Of a stretch of 64,000 nt of DNA, positions 11,226 to 24,169 are shown piece after piece (position 1 is the stretch's first letter; every line of letters begins with the position of its first letter). This DNA comes from Dioszegia crocea (lineage: Eukaryota; Basidiomycota; Tremellomycetes; Tremellales; Bulleribasidiaceae), in contig BCKK01000004.1 of assembly GCA_001600615.1 (NCBI GenBank), positions 496,001 through 560,000 on the forward strand, given 5' to 3'. The notes under the pieces were generated by a model. The model saw only the letters and a program-made list of their open reading frames with translations. It did no database searches and had not been told where the DNA came from. Made by a program: the position numbers and the translations under genes.

Positions 11226-11672
11226 TTTAGATCATGTATAGAGTGGACGTGGCATGTGGGCCAAGGGGATATAGGGCGGACCCAAAGGACGCGACTGAAA
11301 ACAAGGTTTCGGGGGTCGCGTTTTTGGGCAGCGGGCGGTTGTTGGTGCTTGGTCCGAGCACCGCGTCCATCTCTGCCTTCTGCCTTCAACATCATCTATC
11401 ATCATCTTAGTCGTTCAATACTGGACTTATCTGCATCACACGGACATATAGGCCGATACACTACTGCAGCTTGGGCGGAAAATCGCCCACTTGCCCATAA
11501 AAAGGAGCTTCCTTCGGCGCCAGATTTCATCCGCCCCTAAACATCCTTTGGGTCATCTACTTGTGACTACCATCAACAAACATCGATAGTCTCTATTTAC
11601 GCCGGCGCTATACAATACATACGAGCTGTATGGCACGGTAGACCACCAGTCCCCCATCTGCCAGAGTGAAGG
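11226..11672. other. Intergenic between ERG7 and the kelch gene
   Basis: 447 bases holding the ERG7 3' end and the promoter of the downstream gene, both on the plus strand. An A-rich CCATAAAAAGG at about 11494 could be a TATA-like element. No gene is seen. Confidence 0.4.
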
Positions 11673-14600
11673 ATGTCGATGTTTAAGAGAAAGCAGTCTA
11701 AGGATAAAGACCTCGCGGTCGGACCGACTACGACGGATCATGGTGTTGTGGCTGGTAGTCCGCCTATGAGGTGAGTCACGTCTCCAACCTCTTCACCATC
11801 TCGAGAGGTACCCACGAGCGCGTACCATAATCCCATCTTGCATGTCTCAAGGCATTGAGACATCCAATCGATCAACCTCAAACCCCGTTTCGAGATGTTT
11901 GAAGTAATGAGCTGATCACTGTTCTTACTTTGCCTCCCTCCCCTCTCGCCATCTTTTACGCGTGCTCTATGCCTCGTCCTCGATCCCTATCTTCGGCGCG
12001 TAGCGGTGCACCTCATGCGGGCCCTGTACACCCCGGAGCACCGGCACCGCGGATGCAGCCAAGTGGTTCGATGCCCGGACCGCCTATGACCAACCAGTCA
12101 GGCCAACAACAACAAAAACAAAGGCGGATGACTTCTGGAGGTGTAAGTGTCTTCACTCCCATCACTTGACGCCACACTGACACTGACAGTCTGCAATGAA
12201 TGGTTTCCCTGCTCCACCAAGCGACATGGGCCCTCCTCAACCCTCACAAGCAATGCTCCCTACCCAATCCCTCCCCCGTCAATCCACCCCGGCCTCATCG
12301 ACCCAATACCCATGGTCATACCGACCTATCCGACTTGCACCATCCACCAGTTCTCCTCCTGGAGCCACGACGAACCCTTTCCCGCGATACGGCCTAGCTG
12401 TACCCGCCTTCCCATCGCACTCGGGACATATGCTCATTTTTGGCGGTCTGGTACATGATCACGTTCGAAATGATCTGTGGTCCATGGAGATCAAAGACTG
12501 CAGTACGATGAATGTCAAGACGAGTGGGGAATTGCCTTCGCCAAGAGTTGGACATGCGAGCGCGATGGCAGATCGGATCATGTTGATGTGGGGTGGGGAT
12601 ACAAAGGTTCATCCGAACGATAAGCAGGATGAGGGACTTTATGTCTTGGATCTACGTGAGTGATGGGCCTGTTGCTGGTCGGGTGATGACCTGGATGGAT
12701 GCTGATGATCCAGGATCGCAAGCCTGGACGAGAATGCCCGTTACGCCTGGTCCAGCCGGACGATATGGGCATGCGGCCTGTCTCCTCGGCAGCAAATTCT
12801 ACATCTTTGGCGGCCAGGCAGAAGGGGCATTCATGAATGATCTATGGAGTTATGATATCCGACAGGGTAAGCTAGAATCTCCTCGGATAGGAGAGTGAGC
12901 TGACGCAAAACAGCAGCTTTCTCAGGAGACGGAAACCACCACGTCTGGGAAAAAGCAAACTACAAAACCCCAGCTCCATCTCCACGTACCGGCCACATCC
13001 TCCTCAGCTGGCAAAACATGCTCTACGTCTTTGGCGGAACGGACGGTAATTTCCACTACAACGATACCTGGCGATTCGATCCCGAGACGGGCGAGTGGAC
13101 CGAGTTGTCGTGTATCGGCTATATTCCCGTCCCGCGTGAAGGTCACGCAGCTGCCATAGTCGACGACGTGATTTACGTCTTTGGAGGGCGGGACGTCAAT
13201 GGGAAGGATCTAGGCGATCTGGCCGCGTTCAGAATATCCAGTGAGTCCACAGACACTGACTGACAGGGAGTCTGGCTGATGGGTAGATTCACGCTGGTAC
13301 ATGTTCCAAAATATGGGTCCGGCCCCTTCCGCACGATCTGGACATGCCATGGTTGCTGCCCATGGCAATATCTTTGTCTTGGGCGGAGAAGCAAATGCGT
13401 CAAACGGAGTTTCTAAGGATGATCCTTCTCTTATCCATGTCCTGGATACTGGTAAGTACCACCACCTTCCTCCAAGAGGCATCTTTTTGACGACGGCAGT
13501 CAAAATCAAGTATCCAGCAGACAAGGAACCTCCTCGTCAAGGCAACGCCTCGAATGAGCGCGTAGTATACGACAGTGGTTCGCCCAAACGCCAACCCAAC
13601 GGCGCTCTTCCTAATGGTACTCTACCCCCCTCCACATCAGTCGACAGTCTCGCTTTGGCACGTAAGACCTCCCCTCTCGGCCAGAACTCCAACATTCCGC
13701 CTGCACCAATCATGCCTCTCGCAGCGCCAATTGAAACGAGAAGCATGTCTCGATCAGAATCGCAGAGTGCCGATATGCAACCTAGGTCAGGGGCCAACGG
13801 GCCGCCACAACGACCAAAACGAGACGGTGATGATGATTTCCGTCGTGCACTATCACCCGTCGCCAATGGGCCCGCTAGTCCTGTTCAGGCTATCCATCCC
13901 CCTCGTGTTCTATCACCTACGAACGGTCCAGCATCCCCACCCCAAGTCGTAACTCGGAATGGATTCAACCCATCTTTGCTTGGAACCCGATCACCCTCAC
14001 CCCGACTCCGCCAGGCGGATGGGTTTGAGCCAGGTCGGCCTGCCCCACCACCTGATGCTTTCTACTATGGTCGATCACCTACGGGTAACAGCTTCAATCC
14101 CAATGGTCGACCGACATCTTCGGCCGGTTCGTCAGATCTCGTGCGAGAGCTCAAGGCGAATCAGGCGGAGATTGAAGCGAGCAGGAAACGCGAGGGGGCA
14201 ATGAGGGCTTTGCTTAGCCGGGCAGTAAATGAAGGGTTTGTGGTGGATGATGATGAGGTGGATCTTGGGGATGGGAAGCAGAGTCCTGCGCCGGATGAGG
14301 AGATGATCAAGAAGTTGATGAGTGCTGTAGTAAGGATGAAGCAGGAGAAGGCTATGATACAGGTTAGTCGATTTTTACCTGGAGGAGTATAGCTGATGAT
14401 TTAGAACGAGCTCGTAGCCCAGATCAGGATAGCCTCTGATAAGGCTTCCGATGCTGAACGACTACGCCGGGGCGCTCTCCAAGAAGCCGCATTCTACCGT
14501 GCCAAAATCGCCACGCTCGAATCATCCTCCATGTCGGATCTCTCCCGCGTAGAGAAGGAGCGTATATCCGATCTCGAACGCCAGCTCGCGAGCTTATCGA

Positions 14601-16697
14601 CCGAGTGCACTACCGCTCAGCGCGAGCTTGCCCGAGTGAGAGAATCGACAGCTGCCGACCAGCAGCTTCGGGCAGTCTCGTCCGAACGAGAAACCGAGTC
14701 GACGCGTCGTGCCGAAGAAGCGGAAGAGGCTCATCGGAGTCTTCTCGAAGAACTCGAGAGTCTACGACAGCAGCATGGGTCTGTCGAGACGTCTCTGCGA
14801 GACCACGCACAGCAGATGGTGGTTGTTTCTTCTGCTGCTCAACAACGCGAGGCAGAGCGGGACCATCTCCGATCTCAACTCGACGAAGCGACCAAAACCC
14901 ATGATGAGCATCTTGGCATACTCCAATCTGCCCAAGCTGCCATTACTGCCGCTGGGACAAGGACGGCCGAGATGGAGAGCCTGTACGCCAAGGCTACAGC
15001 AAGGATATCGGACCTCGAGGCGGAGTTGACGGAGGCACGGACGGAGGTGGAGAATCGGACGCGGGATGCTGAGTTATCGGCTGAGCGGCTTAACGAGGTC
15101 GAATTGGCCTACACTCGTTCGCGAGAAGAAGCCGATTCGTTACGTCAAGTCACAACGGGCCGACTTGGCGATCTGCTTACTTCGCATAAGGAGCTACGGG
15201 CGGATGAGACTAGAGGGATCAAAGGTCATCAAGATCAGATGCGGGCGTTGGAGGAGGAGAGTAAATCTCTACGTAAGATGCTGCGTGAGGCTGGACAACG
15301 GCTGGAAGATGCTGAAGGTGGCGTGTCGCACCACCGGGCCAAAGCGAGGGATTTGGAGGTGGCGCATAAATCGCTCAAGGGGGAGTTGAGATCTTTCCGG
15401 GCCAAACATATGCAGACTCAGCAGGAACTTTCCAAGTTCCGGGAATTGCATGGGGCGAAGGATGCAGAGTTGCGCGAGAGGGATTTGGCGGTTACGGAGA
15501 TTGAGACGAGGTGTACTGTTTTACGAAACCTACGTTAGTTGTGTCTTCCTTCCAGATCTTGGAGCGAAAAGCTGACATGTGCAGTGGCAGATCATGGTAT
15601 TGCCATTTCGGACCACGATCTGGACCAAGGCGAAACTTCAAATCTACGCGAAATGGAATCCCAACTCCGCGAGCGAGAACGAGCACACGAGAATGCCCAA
15701 CGCGAGATTGAAAGTCTGAACCAACGCTGTCTTGATGCGGAGGATAGGGCCGAATCGCTCAATCGCCTTATTGCATCTTCGAAAGACTCTCGATCGCCCA
15801 CGGGCATGTCGATGCGCTCGCCTAGCCCTACCGGGGATCAAAGCTTCAGGATCTTGGAGCAAGAGCGCAAGATTGCCGATATTGAGAGTCAGCATAAGGA
15901 GAAACTGGCGGCGCTCGAGTCGGACTATCAGACGGCAGTACGATATGTCAAGGGGACTGAGAAGATGTTGAAGCGGATGCAGGTGAGTGTAGGATCATTG
16001 ACTTACATAGGTGTGAAGCTGATAATTCAGGATGAGCTCAAGAAGCAAAAGACTGCAAACGCTGCACTGCAAGGAGAGAATGATAATCTCCGGGGCCGAC
16101 CTTCGGAAGCTGGCGCTCGAACACGGGATGTATCAGGCCGAAGCACACCCTCTGCCGATGCCGACCTCCAGCGCCGCCTCGCCTCGCTCCAGCAGACCCA
16201 TACAGCCATGCAGGCTGAATTCTCAGCATCTCGCGATGTCCTCGCGGCGCGTGAGCGGGAGGTGGAGCTTATGCGGATGCGTGTAGAGGAGGCGGAGAGG
16301 GAAGTGGAGATCTTACGGGAAGATCTGGCTCAGGCTCAACAGCGGATTAGTACATTGTTGGAAATGAATGGGACGAACGGGTTTGATATGGGTTCGGAAG
16401 ATGGGGCGGAGGGGGATGAGAGGGGGAGTGATGAGAGTGAAGAGGCGACTATGGCGTTTGACAAAGTGAGTTTAGCGTGTCCCGTTCCCGTCGTACAAAA
16501 CTGATGCTTTCCAGTTTACGAATGAGCTCAAACAATGGGAGAGAACGCGGTCTCCTGCCCATCAAGGAGAATCAGAGGACGACACGGTTCAGTATAAGAA
16601 GGCTGGCGCGAAGGCTCCAGTAGCTCCAACGACGGCCAAGGCATCGACGGGACACCGAAGAAATAGCTCGGAATATAGTGGGGATTGGGTGCAGTAA
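11673..16697 (+). CDS. Tea1/KelA-like kelch-repeat, coiled-coil cell-polarity protein
   Basis: Eleven exons: 11673-11770, 12004-12142, 12190-12655, 12714-12866, 12914-13240, 13287-13451, 13500-14362, 14405-15512, 15585-15982, 16031-16465, 16515-16697; 1444 residues in one continuous frame. About five kelch repeats (residues about 115-450) show GHMLIFGG, RVGHASAM, YGHAACLL...YIFGG, RTGHILL...YVFGG, REGHAAAI...YVFGG and RSGHAMV...VLGG. A Pro/Ser-rich linker follows, then about 700 residues of heptad-rich coiled coil. This is the layout of Tea1 of fission yeast, which rides microtubule plus ends and marks cell tips; microtubule-guided polarity is inferred from the family. The first intron (233 nt) is unusually long, so the first exon is the least certain; an internal ATG at 11969 is an alternative start. 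Intron 5 ends in a tandem CAGCAG acceptor. Confidence 0.88.
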
Positions 16698-17000
16698 GCG
16701 TACAAGGGTGTTGGGTGTCTTGACGAATGTCTGTGAATGATCTACCTTTACCATCTATCGGTATTATATGTACAGCCTGCTGTTTTGACGAGTGATTAGA
16801 CGCTGGTGGGCCTTCTTGTCGCGCTGTGACAACAGCTAGTGCATCAATTGTGTCGCACTAATGGATACAAATTACCTTTCTATAGGATGAAAATAGATAT
16901 ACTGCCAACAAATACGGTCCGCAAATGCCAAACAAGATGTAGATATAGCTGAAAACTCCCCTCTCTTTCCCTCCTAGCCTTAATCTCCCTCTGCCCCTCT
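16698..17000. other. 3' intergenic between convergent genes
   Basis: 303 bases between two convergent stop codons. Nothing beyond 3' untranslated sequence is seen. Confidence 0.4.
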
Positions 17001-20000
17001 CTACCTCTTCTTTCCGAACTGCGCCCCAAACGGTCCCTTGAAGCCCCACTTGCCCTTCCTCGCCAGCCCTTCCGCCCCAAGATCTCCTGGACCGAGGATC
17101 TTCCCCCCTCTCCAATCATTCTCGATCATCGTGTACCTCTTTTGCTCCCCTTCACTATCATCCGACTCGCCACCATCGTGCGGTCCAGCATACCGGTGCG
17201 AGAAGATGCTGACTGCAGGAGCGGGTGCCGGCTGGATTTGGGACGACGAGCTTGGGGCAGGGGATGAATTAGAGTATTGTCGATTTGTGCCCGCGCGAGA
17301 GGTTGACGAGTAGAAGGCGGTCGCTACCGATCGGGGATAGGAAGAGACGCTAGACAGGCCCTGATATCGCGTATTGACAATATCGGCAATAGGGGGTGCG
17401 GGGGCAGGAGGTACGCGAATAGAGTTAAAGCTCTCTTTTCGCATTCGGGCGGACTTCGGCGTTGGTCCGCCGGCCATGATACCCTGTCCAGGAGGTAAGA
17501 CGGACAGAGAACCGGCAGGCAGGCTTGACGATATTTCGCTTGGAGCTCGGTTGGATCTCGACAAAGTCGAATTCGCGCCATTTTGGTTACCCGTCAGCCA
17601 GGCCGGAGGTCCGGTTGGGTAGTTGTCCGTAGCTGAGCGTTGTCGGGGTCGCCTGTCACCAGGACGTGAAGAGGGGGAATGGAGAGCAGGCGCAGAAGTA
17701 AGCGCCTGCATCTTCTCTCGGTAGAGATTGGCACGCCGATCGTAGATGCTGCTGATGTTCGGCACGGATGTTTTAGGCGCTTCGACACTCAGCATGGACC
17801 GACCATCGTACACTGTTTCATCAGTAAAGGCGGTCATTCTGAAGCAACACTGGCTGAGACGTACCGTTTGAGCTGACGATCGAATCACTCCTTCTCTCAG
17901 ACGATGTCCCTGACTCCACAGCGCTCGGGGCACTCTGAGCACTGACAAAGCTCCCACTGACCCCACTGACACTAGTCGTCCCCGCTTCACTACTCGTATC
18001 ATCCGGAATCGTGAATTTACTCCTTCCGCTCTCCGTCCTAGACCGTCTAGCGTGCTTTCTCTCCCTTCGCTCAATCTGCGCCAATTCCTGCTCCATCACA
18101 TGACTCTCCCCGTACGCCGCCAATTGCGCCGCAAGATCCCTACTCGAATCGGCATTCAAGGGCAACTGTGCAAATTGCAGCATATCATCCTCTTGTTGTC
18201 TGATAGCTTTGGCAGCCTCAGCTCGGCTGGAGAATTTGCGCTGGGGAGCAGGTGGCAGGGAGGAGGGAGAACCATCGGTAACATCGTCTTCTGGCACTGG
18301 CGGGAATGCTGAGCCAAGCGTGATAGACAGGGTTGAGGGGGGTGTGAGAGATGTAGCTGATGTAGATTGGTTGTATGACGAAAATGCAAGTCCGCTCCCG
18401 CTGGCTGTTGTAGCGATGGATGAGACGGATTTCCCGCGGGGTCGTGAATCGTATGTGTTTGAAGAGGGAGGAAGATTGGGACTGCCTTTCTGATCAGACA
18501 CAATGCGAAGACGAGTGTGACGATCGGAGCTGCTATCCTCTGAAGGATTGCTATTATATCGAACGATCGAGGATGGGGCAGTCGACAATCGACTAGATTG
18601 ACTGTTCATCGATCCGATGGAGGCACCCCGGAAACGATTCCTCATGGCCAGTGCCGCTGGAGGCGACAGTTCCGGGTCCGCCTTCTTACCCTCCTCCAGC
18701 TCTTCCTGGTTGTCCCTGGAACTCTGACTTGATATCGGTGCCGAAACCGTAGGATCTCCCGCCGGCACCTCAACGTCGACGGCATCGTGGAAGACCTCCT
18801 CGTCCTCTTCTTCATCCTCTGCATCCTCCGCACCTTCATCGTCAACTCCTCGACTTTTCCGCTCGCTTTCCCGCCTCAGGACCCCACTGCGCAGATCCGC
18901 CCTTTCATCCAACGCCAAATCCATCAATCTGGAAGCATTGCCAATCCGGCCGGTCCCAGGTCCCAACTCCAGCGCCGAGATCCTTGAGGAAGAAGAGCTT
19001 GGAAGCGTGGCTGACCGTTGCTTATTGCCTCGGAGAGTAGCAGGCATCGGGCCAGTCGATACTGACAGCCTCGACGGTCCCAACCCATCTCTTGAGCCTT
19101 CCGTCTTTGTCCGCCGAACTCCCGTCGGCACGGTCGAGTCCGAGTCGGAACTCTCCCGCGCCCACTCATTGGCAAGTGGGGAGGGCGCAATGACATTGCT
19201 GCCCTTCCGTGGTCTGTTCCAGGGTCTTTCACCCCCTGTTGGAGAGATGGGTGAAGTACGCCCGTCCGATCTCGGCGTGACAAAAGCAGAATTCGGGATG
19301 GCAGGGGGATTAGAGGAAAGGTCCTCGAAGAATCGTGTCTTGTAGGCTGGAGCTGAATTGGGGACCTGGCGAACGACGACGGGATCGTCACGAGGCTCAT
19401 CAAGACTGTGGCGCTCTTGCCTGTCCATCTCGATAGAGGCGCGCTTGAATCGCTCAATGCCCTCTTCGAGTTCCTGCGCGTCGATTGGGCGGCTCTCGGA
19501 TCGACGTGGAGGACTCGGAGAGCGAGAGGGAGGGGAGTTGGTCCGGCGGAAAAGCCCGATGAACGCATGTCGAGACATGTATCTTCTTGCTTTGTCCTGT
19601 GCGCCAGATAGATTGGGGGTGGCCGACGAACTTCCGGAGGAGATTCCATGATCAGGGGTCCGATTCCTCCCCCGACCGAAGAATGAGTTGCCAGACACCG
19701 ATCTCGGTGATTCACCTCCGTCTTGTGATGCATCAGGTGTAAATCTGATCTGCTCATTGTGCTCCCGACGATGTAGGGCATTTCGGAAGGCTTGACCTGG
19801 GTGAGCGGCCTTTTCGAGGATGGAGGGGAGGGATGGACGACGGGAGGAATGGGATGCTCGGTGCTCTCGTAATTGTCCCGGATGGACACCTGATCGGATC
19901 GAGGTGAATGTGCTGGATTGACCCGATGCTGCGGACATCTGTGAACCGCCAGATGTCACGCGGATCAAGTCTGCGCCGTTGGAGGGAGGGTTCTGATCAG

Positions 20001-21218
20001 AGACCGGTGCCAAAGGGGTTGGAGGGAGCTCGTTGTGCTCGGAATCTGGGCTGTTGCCGCCTAAGGGGGAGTGATATACGGAGGAAGAGGCGAGAGAGGG
20101 GGGATATGGAAGGGCGTCGGAGGATGTCGGCTGGATAGCCGAATCGTAGTGTAATGGTGGTGGCAGCAGCCTACCATTCTCGTCCTCGTAAATTTTGATG
20201 GAATTGGGCGAGGCTTCTATATCGGGCCGCGGCGGTGTCGGTGGTAAAGGGGGTACAGGAGGGATATCCTCGTATGGCTCCATCGATAGGCTATTCTTTC
20301 TCGATCGCCTGCCTAGCAGCCCATCTAAGCTTTTCCGAAGCTTGATGATGCCGCTCGCATCTGAGCGCGTACTCCTTATGCTCATCGCCCTCTCCTTTTC
20401 CCTTTCTTTGCCCTTCGGTGACGGCCGACCCTCTTCGTCCAGCTCCAGTATTGACGATACTGGTGATCCGCTCTCTGAGAATTGCCCAGCTCGCCTACTA
20501 CCGCTGGCGATAGAAGCCGAGTCTCCAGCGATGCTATCCCGGCGTGTAATGTGGTCGTACACTCTGAGTACGTGTAGGACGTCGCCGTGTACGTTGGCCT
20601 CGGCTAAAGAAGCTGCTGTTTGACCAAGCTTATCTCTCTTGTCAGAGACAGCGCCACAGGTCAGGAGGATTTGGACAATGTCGGCGTGGCCATTGGCAGC
20701 GGCGAAATGGAGGGGTGTTGCACCTGAGTCTCAGCCACCAAGATCCAAAATTCGACCTCCTTTGACCTACCTGCTGCTCCTAAACTCGGCGCTCCTTTCT
20801 TCTTCTCGTTGCTGTACCGCCTTGGTAATCTTGGAGCGTTTACATCCGCTCCGCGATCGATCAACATCTTGACTGCCGCAACGCTACCCCCCGCCGCGGC
20901 GGCATGTATCGCTTGCACACCATGTAAGACCGAGTTGACTGGTTGACCATGGGTCAGGGCGTAGTGGACTAGGCCGACATTGCCCTCAGCAGCGGCGGAG
21001 TGAAGCTCGAGATTGGGGACTGGTTCGACATAATCGTATATCGCCGAAAGGGGTGGGGAGGGTGGGGATAAGGTTCGGTAAAGCACGGTCCGGGCGATGT
21101 GGAGGTGACAAGAGTATGGTGATGGGGGAGTATGCGGAGGAGTTGAAGGTGGGGTAGAGAGCATGTCAGCGTGGCTTGGTGTGATAGAGTGGAAGTCCAG
21201 CAGATAAAGAAGAGACAT
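17001..21218 (-). CDS. Large ankyrin-repeat protein with disordered tail
   Basis: Three exons: 21218-20771, 20723-17865, 17812-17001; 1372 residues. The start MSLLYLLDFHSI is chosen because the frame upstream of it is unlike protein. Residues about 65-190 hold three to four ankyrin repeats: LELHSAAAEGNVGLVHYAL, AIHAAAAGGSVAAVKMLI followed by RGADVNAP, and ATPLHFAAANGHADIVQILL. The second repeat runs into a basic loop (RLPRRYSNEKKK) interrupted by the first intron. The remaining about 1180 residues are Ser/Arg/Pro-rich, with acidic runs and probable phosphorylation clusters but no second domain. It is probably a scaffold or adaptor. I do not recognise an orthologue by name. The C terminus ends in a Lys/Gly-rich tail (WGFKGPFGAQFGKKR). 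Confidence 0.82.
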
Positions 21219-22491
21219 GGTGAGAGACTGGGAGGAAGCGAAGGTTTGAGGAAGCGAGGATGTGGTGAATCTAATTCGACGCACACGCTGAACCACACAC
21301 AAACACACATGTGGTACACATTTCCGCACAACCATCCCCTTACACACGCAATCCTCCCAATTCCATCCCTGTCACTCCCTCGTGCCGCGCACCTGACAGA
21401 CAGACAACTCACAGTTCAAGACTACGTCGTACTTCAGCTCAATCTCGTCCAGCCGCGTTGAGCCAGAAGTAGATCCGGGCATCCTGGTCTTCTCCCTTGG
21501 ATTTTATCGCATTCAGACCGCCTGGTATTGGATGATCCAACCGCAGCGGGGCTCGATAAAAGGGCGCAAATGATGAGGTGGTTGGTGGATGTCTGAGGCG
21601 TCCGTCGCGACGATTGAGCAAAGATTGGTCTCCGCAAAATTTGGCGTCCTACCCTCCCCGCAGTTCCTATGCACAAATCACCACTTTCTGCTCCTTCCGG
21701 CAGACAGGCGAACCAAATAGACGTCGACAGAGCCGTTGCCGTGGTGGGTAGAGGCCCCGCAACACGAGTTGCACTACGGGTGAACCGCGTCGGCCCGGGA
21801 GTCCTGGACCCTGGGATCCCTGACTTGACGTTTGGGAGTAGAGATGAAACTCGCGTCGAGGACGAGGTACTGATCGCGTCGAAGAGATGTCAAGGTGATG
21901 TCTGTAGCTACGGAAGGCCCAATGCCAGCGGTGAAGAGTGTCTTGGCGACTATACAACGTGGGACTCTCTCGTAGTACTGGCGCTAGGGGAGGTCTGCAT
22001 TGACGGAAACGCGATCTTCATAGGCGAATGAGGATGCCGGCATGAGTAGGAATGACGCGTTTCGCTTCATATAGTCAGCAGTTCGAGGTGGGCCAAATAT
22101 TGACTTCACCCATGATATTATATGAACGTCGCGCACATGCATCCACCTTGACTCGACGCTCACGCCTGCCTTGTGGTCAGATTCCATATCCCTGCTGGTC
22201 GGAAGATGTGGCTGAGAGCGGGCAATCGATGAGAGGAAGTCCATCTAGATCGAGGTCGAAATTTTGCCGGTTGAGGCGATTTCTGGTCCATGCTCCAAGC
22301 TGCGTGAATTGACTTCGACCATACCGCTGTCTTCACAGGATACTCTCTCTGAGTTCTCTGTGCGTATAAATGCAGCCTCTAATATCTGTCTAAATTCAGA
22401 TCCTATCCACCGTGTCGTCGGTATGCACACCGAAGCGCTTTCCGTATCACACCGCCCAGAGCCTATAGATCCACCCTCTCGTTCCTACAGA
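21219..22491. other. Intergenic, no supported gene
   Basis: About 1.27 kb upstream of the ankyrin gene and downstream of the glycine-rich array. It starts with a CA-rich stretch (21285-21310). Open frames of up to 120 codons occur on both strands (for example 21669-22031 plus, 21984-22244 minus), but they overlap each other and have no recognisable domain, repeat or splice pattern, so I do not call them. Confidence 0.4.
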
Positions 22492-22972
22492 TCAGCTACT
22501 GCCGCCATCCCCGCCTCCTCCCCCTCCGCCATCACTACATCCTGAATCATCTCCCCAACTTCCACCAGTCCCTCCACCTAAATCCCCATCCTTTCGCCTT
22601 CTTCTACCTCCATCCCTAGCCTTCAGCTGGTCTATCGTGGCAACTCGGTAATAGCCTTTGCCAGATTGATGAACTTTGTAGCCCCAGGGTGGTGGTGGTA
22701 GTGGCTTTGGAGAGGATGCCTTGGGTGTTTCGCCGGGTGGGGGTGTTGTCGAGACTAGTGTGGGAGATGGGGAGTGATAAGGCGATGTCTTGGCGGCCTC
22801 AGGGATGGCCTTCTCTGCCGTCGAGATGGATGTTTGAAATGGTCTATTGAAGTATCAGCAACTGTCTCTTCCGGGCTTAGGTTTTACACAGAAAGTGATG
22901 AGAAACTTGCCGCTACATCACGTCAGCACCGCTCATGCCAGCGCCCACTTTGTGACTTACTGATGTGCACAT
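22492..22972 (-). CDS. Glycine-rich array member 1, divergent (small Gly-rich protein)
   Basis: Model: exons 22972-22961 (MCTS), 22912-22890, 22843-22492; 128 residues. An in-frame ATG at 23023 would add 17 residues. The C-terminal 116 residues are secure as an open frame: a Pro-rich stretch with SPKPLPPPPWGYKVHQSG, then GYYRVATIDQLKARDGGRRRRK, then a glycine run containing DSGCSDGG and ending GGDGGSS. The Cys followed by Gly runs matches members 2-4 of the array. The short first exon resembles the others but has lost the Gly-Thr of MGTCTS, so no myristoylation signal remains with this start. The 23-nt second exon with donor GTGTAA is the weakest part; it is chosen because it is the only way to reach the long frame. 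Function unknown. Confidence 0.5.
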
Positions 22973-23380
22973 GCCCCCTCCTCGTAACCTAAGCACAGAA
23001 TGCTTTTCTTGCACGGAGCTCATCTCTAGCTGTATTACGAGCTTCAAGAATGGAGAGACATAGTGCCTGGGATCACACGTTGAGCGGTATTGTGAAGCAA
23101 GGCGACCATAGCTTGAACAAGGAGGCAGGGTGCTAGCGCGCTTTTGTCGGTTCACGGAGCCGGATGTCGGACCCGATACCGGGATCATCGGAGCAGGACA
23201 CAGCTGGGTGTGCTGTCATGAATCCGCCTCGGTGCATATTGTACATACAGCTTCGCGCACATCAGAGTACACTCATACAATACTAGAGATAATGATACAG
23301 CATAGAACCAAACTGAGGAAAAGCAAGTACAACATAGAACCACCGACTCAGGATTTCCCGCTCGGCGGCATAGAGAGCAA

Positions 23381-24169
23381 TCAATAGCTCGAGCTGCTCG
23401 AGCTGCTCGAGCTAGAATCACTGCTAGAGCTACTACTAGAGTAAGAGGAAGAGGAAGTGCCACTCGAGTACGACGAGCTACTCCCGGAGCTGTCCGAGCA
23501 GCCTCCAGTGGAAGAAGATCCGACAGTTGAGTCCGAGCAACCCGCGCTCCCAGTCGAATCGTAGCAGCCCCCGGTGGTTGTAAGGGTACCGGCGTAAGAT
23601 TCGAGGAGGTTGAACCCGCCGCCGGTATAGCTGCCGATGCTACCTCTGCCTCCGGTGGTTCCGCCCCGTTAGTACCCGTTGAAAGTACCGCTGCCGCCCT
23701 TCCGAGTTGGCTTGTAGGTGGAGGTGGACTTTGGAGTGGCTTTCTGAGGGATAGGGGAGATGATACCCGACTCGCCTATGGTGGGGAGCTGGGGCTCTTC
23801 GGCTCCAACGAGAGTGGGAGTGAGGGTGGATGTGGAGATGGAGCTAGGCATGGATGGTTTCTCGGCGCTGAGCTCGACGGAGGTGGTGTCATCGTCGTCG
23901 CTGAATGCAGCTGCAGCAGCCTTCTCCTCATCGTGGACCGGAGCGGTATCGGCACTGTGGATAGAGGTAGACGCAGATACTGGAGCACCGGGGGAAGTGG
24001 GGAGGGCTTTCTCCGTGGGAGAGGAGGGGACAGTGGTTGCTTTGGTGGGAACAGAGGGGAGCGCCGACATGGGCTTCTCGGCGTTGATACTCTTCTGAGT
24101 CTACAAGGTATCAGCTAGGGTCGATAGATCAAGAGGAAATGCAATACATACGGAAGTACAAGTGCCCAT
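23381..24169 (-). CDS. Glycine-rich array member 2, MGTCTS protein with internal in-frame TAA
   Basis: Exon 1 is 24169-24152 (MGTCTS). Exon 2 starts at 24094 (KSINAEK); an acceptor 6 bases earlier is also in frame. The frame reaches a TAA at 23671-23669 after 147 residues, then stays open in the same frame for 95 codons to a TGA at 23383-23381. The part after the TAA (GGCYDSTGSAGCSDS, GGCSDSSGSSSSYSSG, a serine run) matches the tail of member 3 (GGCYSGGDGGGGGCSSSG), so it belongs to the gene. The TAA sits inside TACTAAC. Either a 45-nt frame-keeping intron (about 23684-23640, weak GTACTT donor and non-standard GAG acceptor) removes it, or it is read through, or the allele is truncated. The middle is Ser/Thr/Pro/Glu-rich, low complexity. 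Myr/palm membrane attachment is inferred from MGTCTS. Confidence 0.65.

Noticed and set aside
21669..22244. Overlapping open frames on both strands in the 1.2-kb gap
   Set aside because: Mutually overlapping, no domain, no repeat and no coherent splice pattern; expected by chance at this GC content.
23384..23413. Short CTCGAG-containing direct repeat (9-bp units)
   Set aside because: It is the codon repeat of the serine-rich tail of array member 2, not an independent repeat or array.
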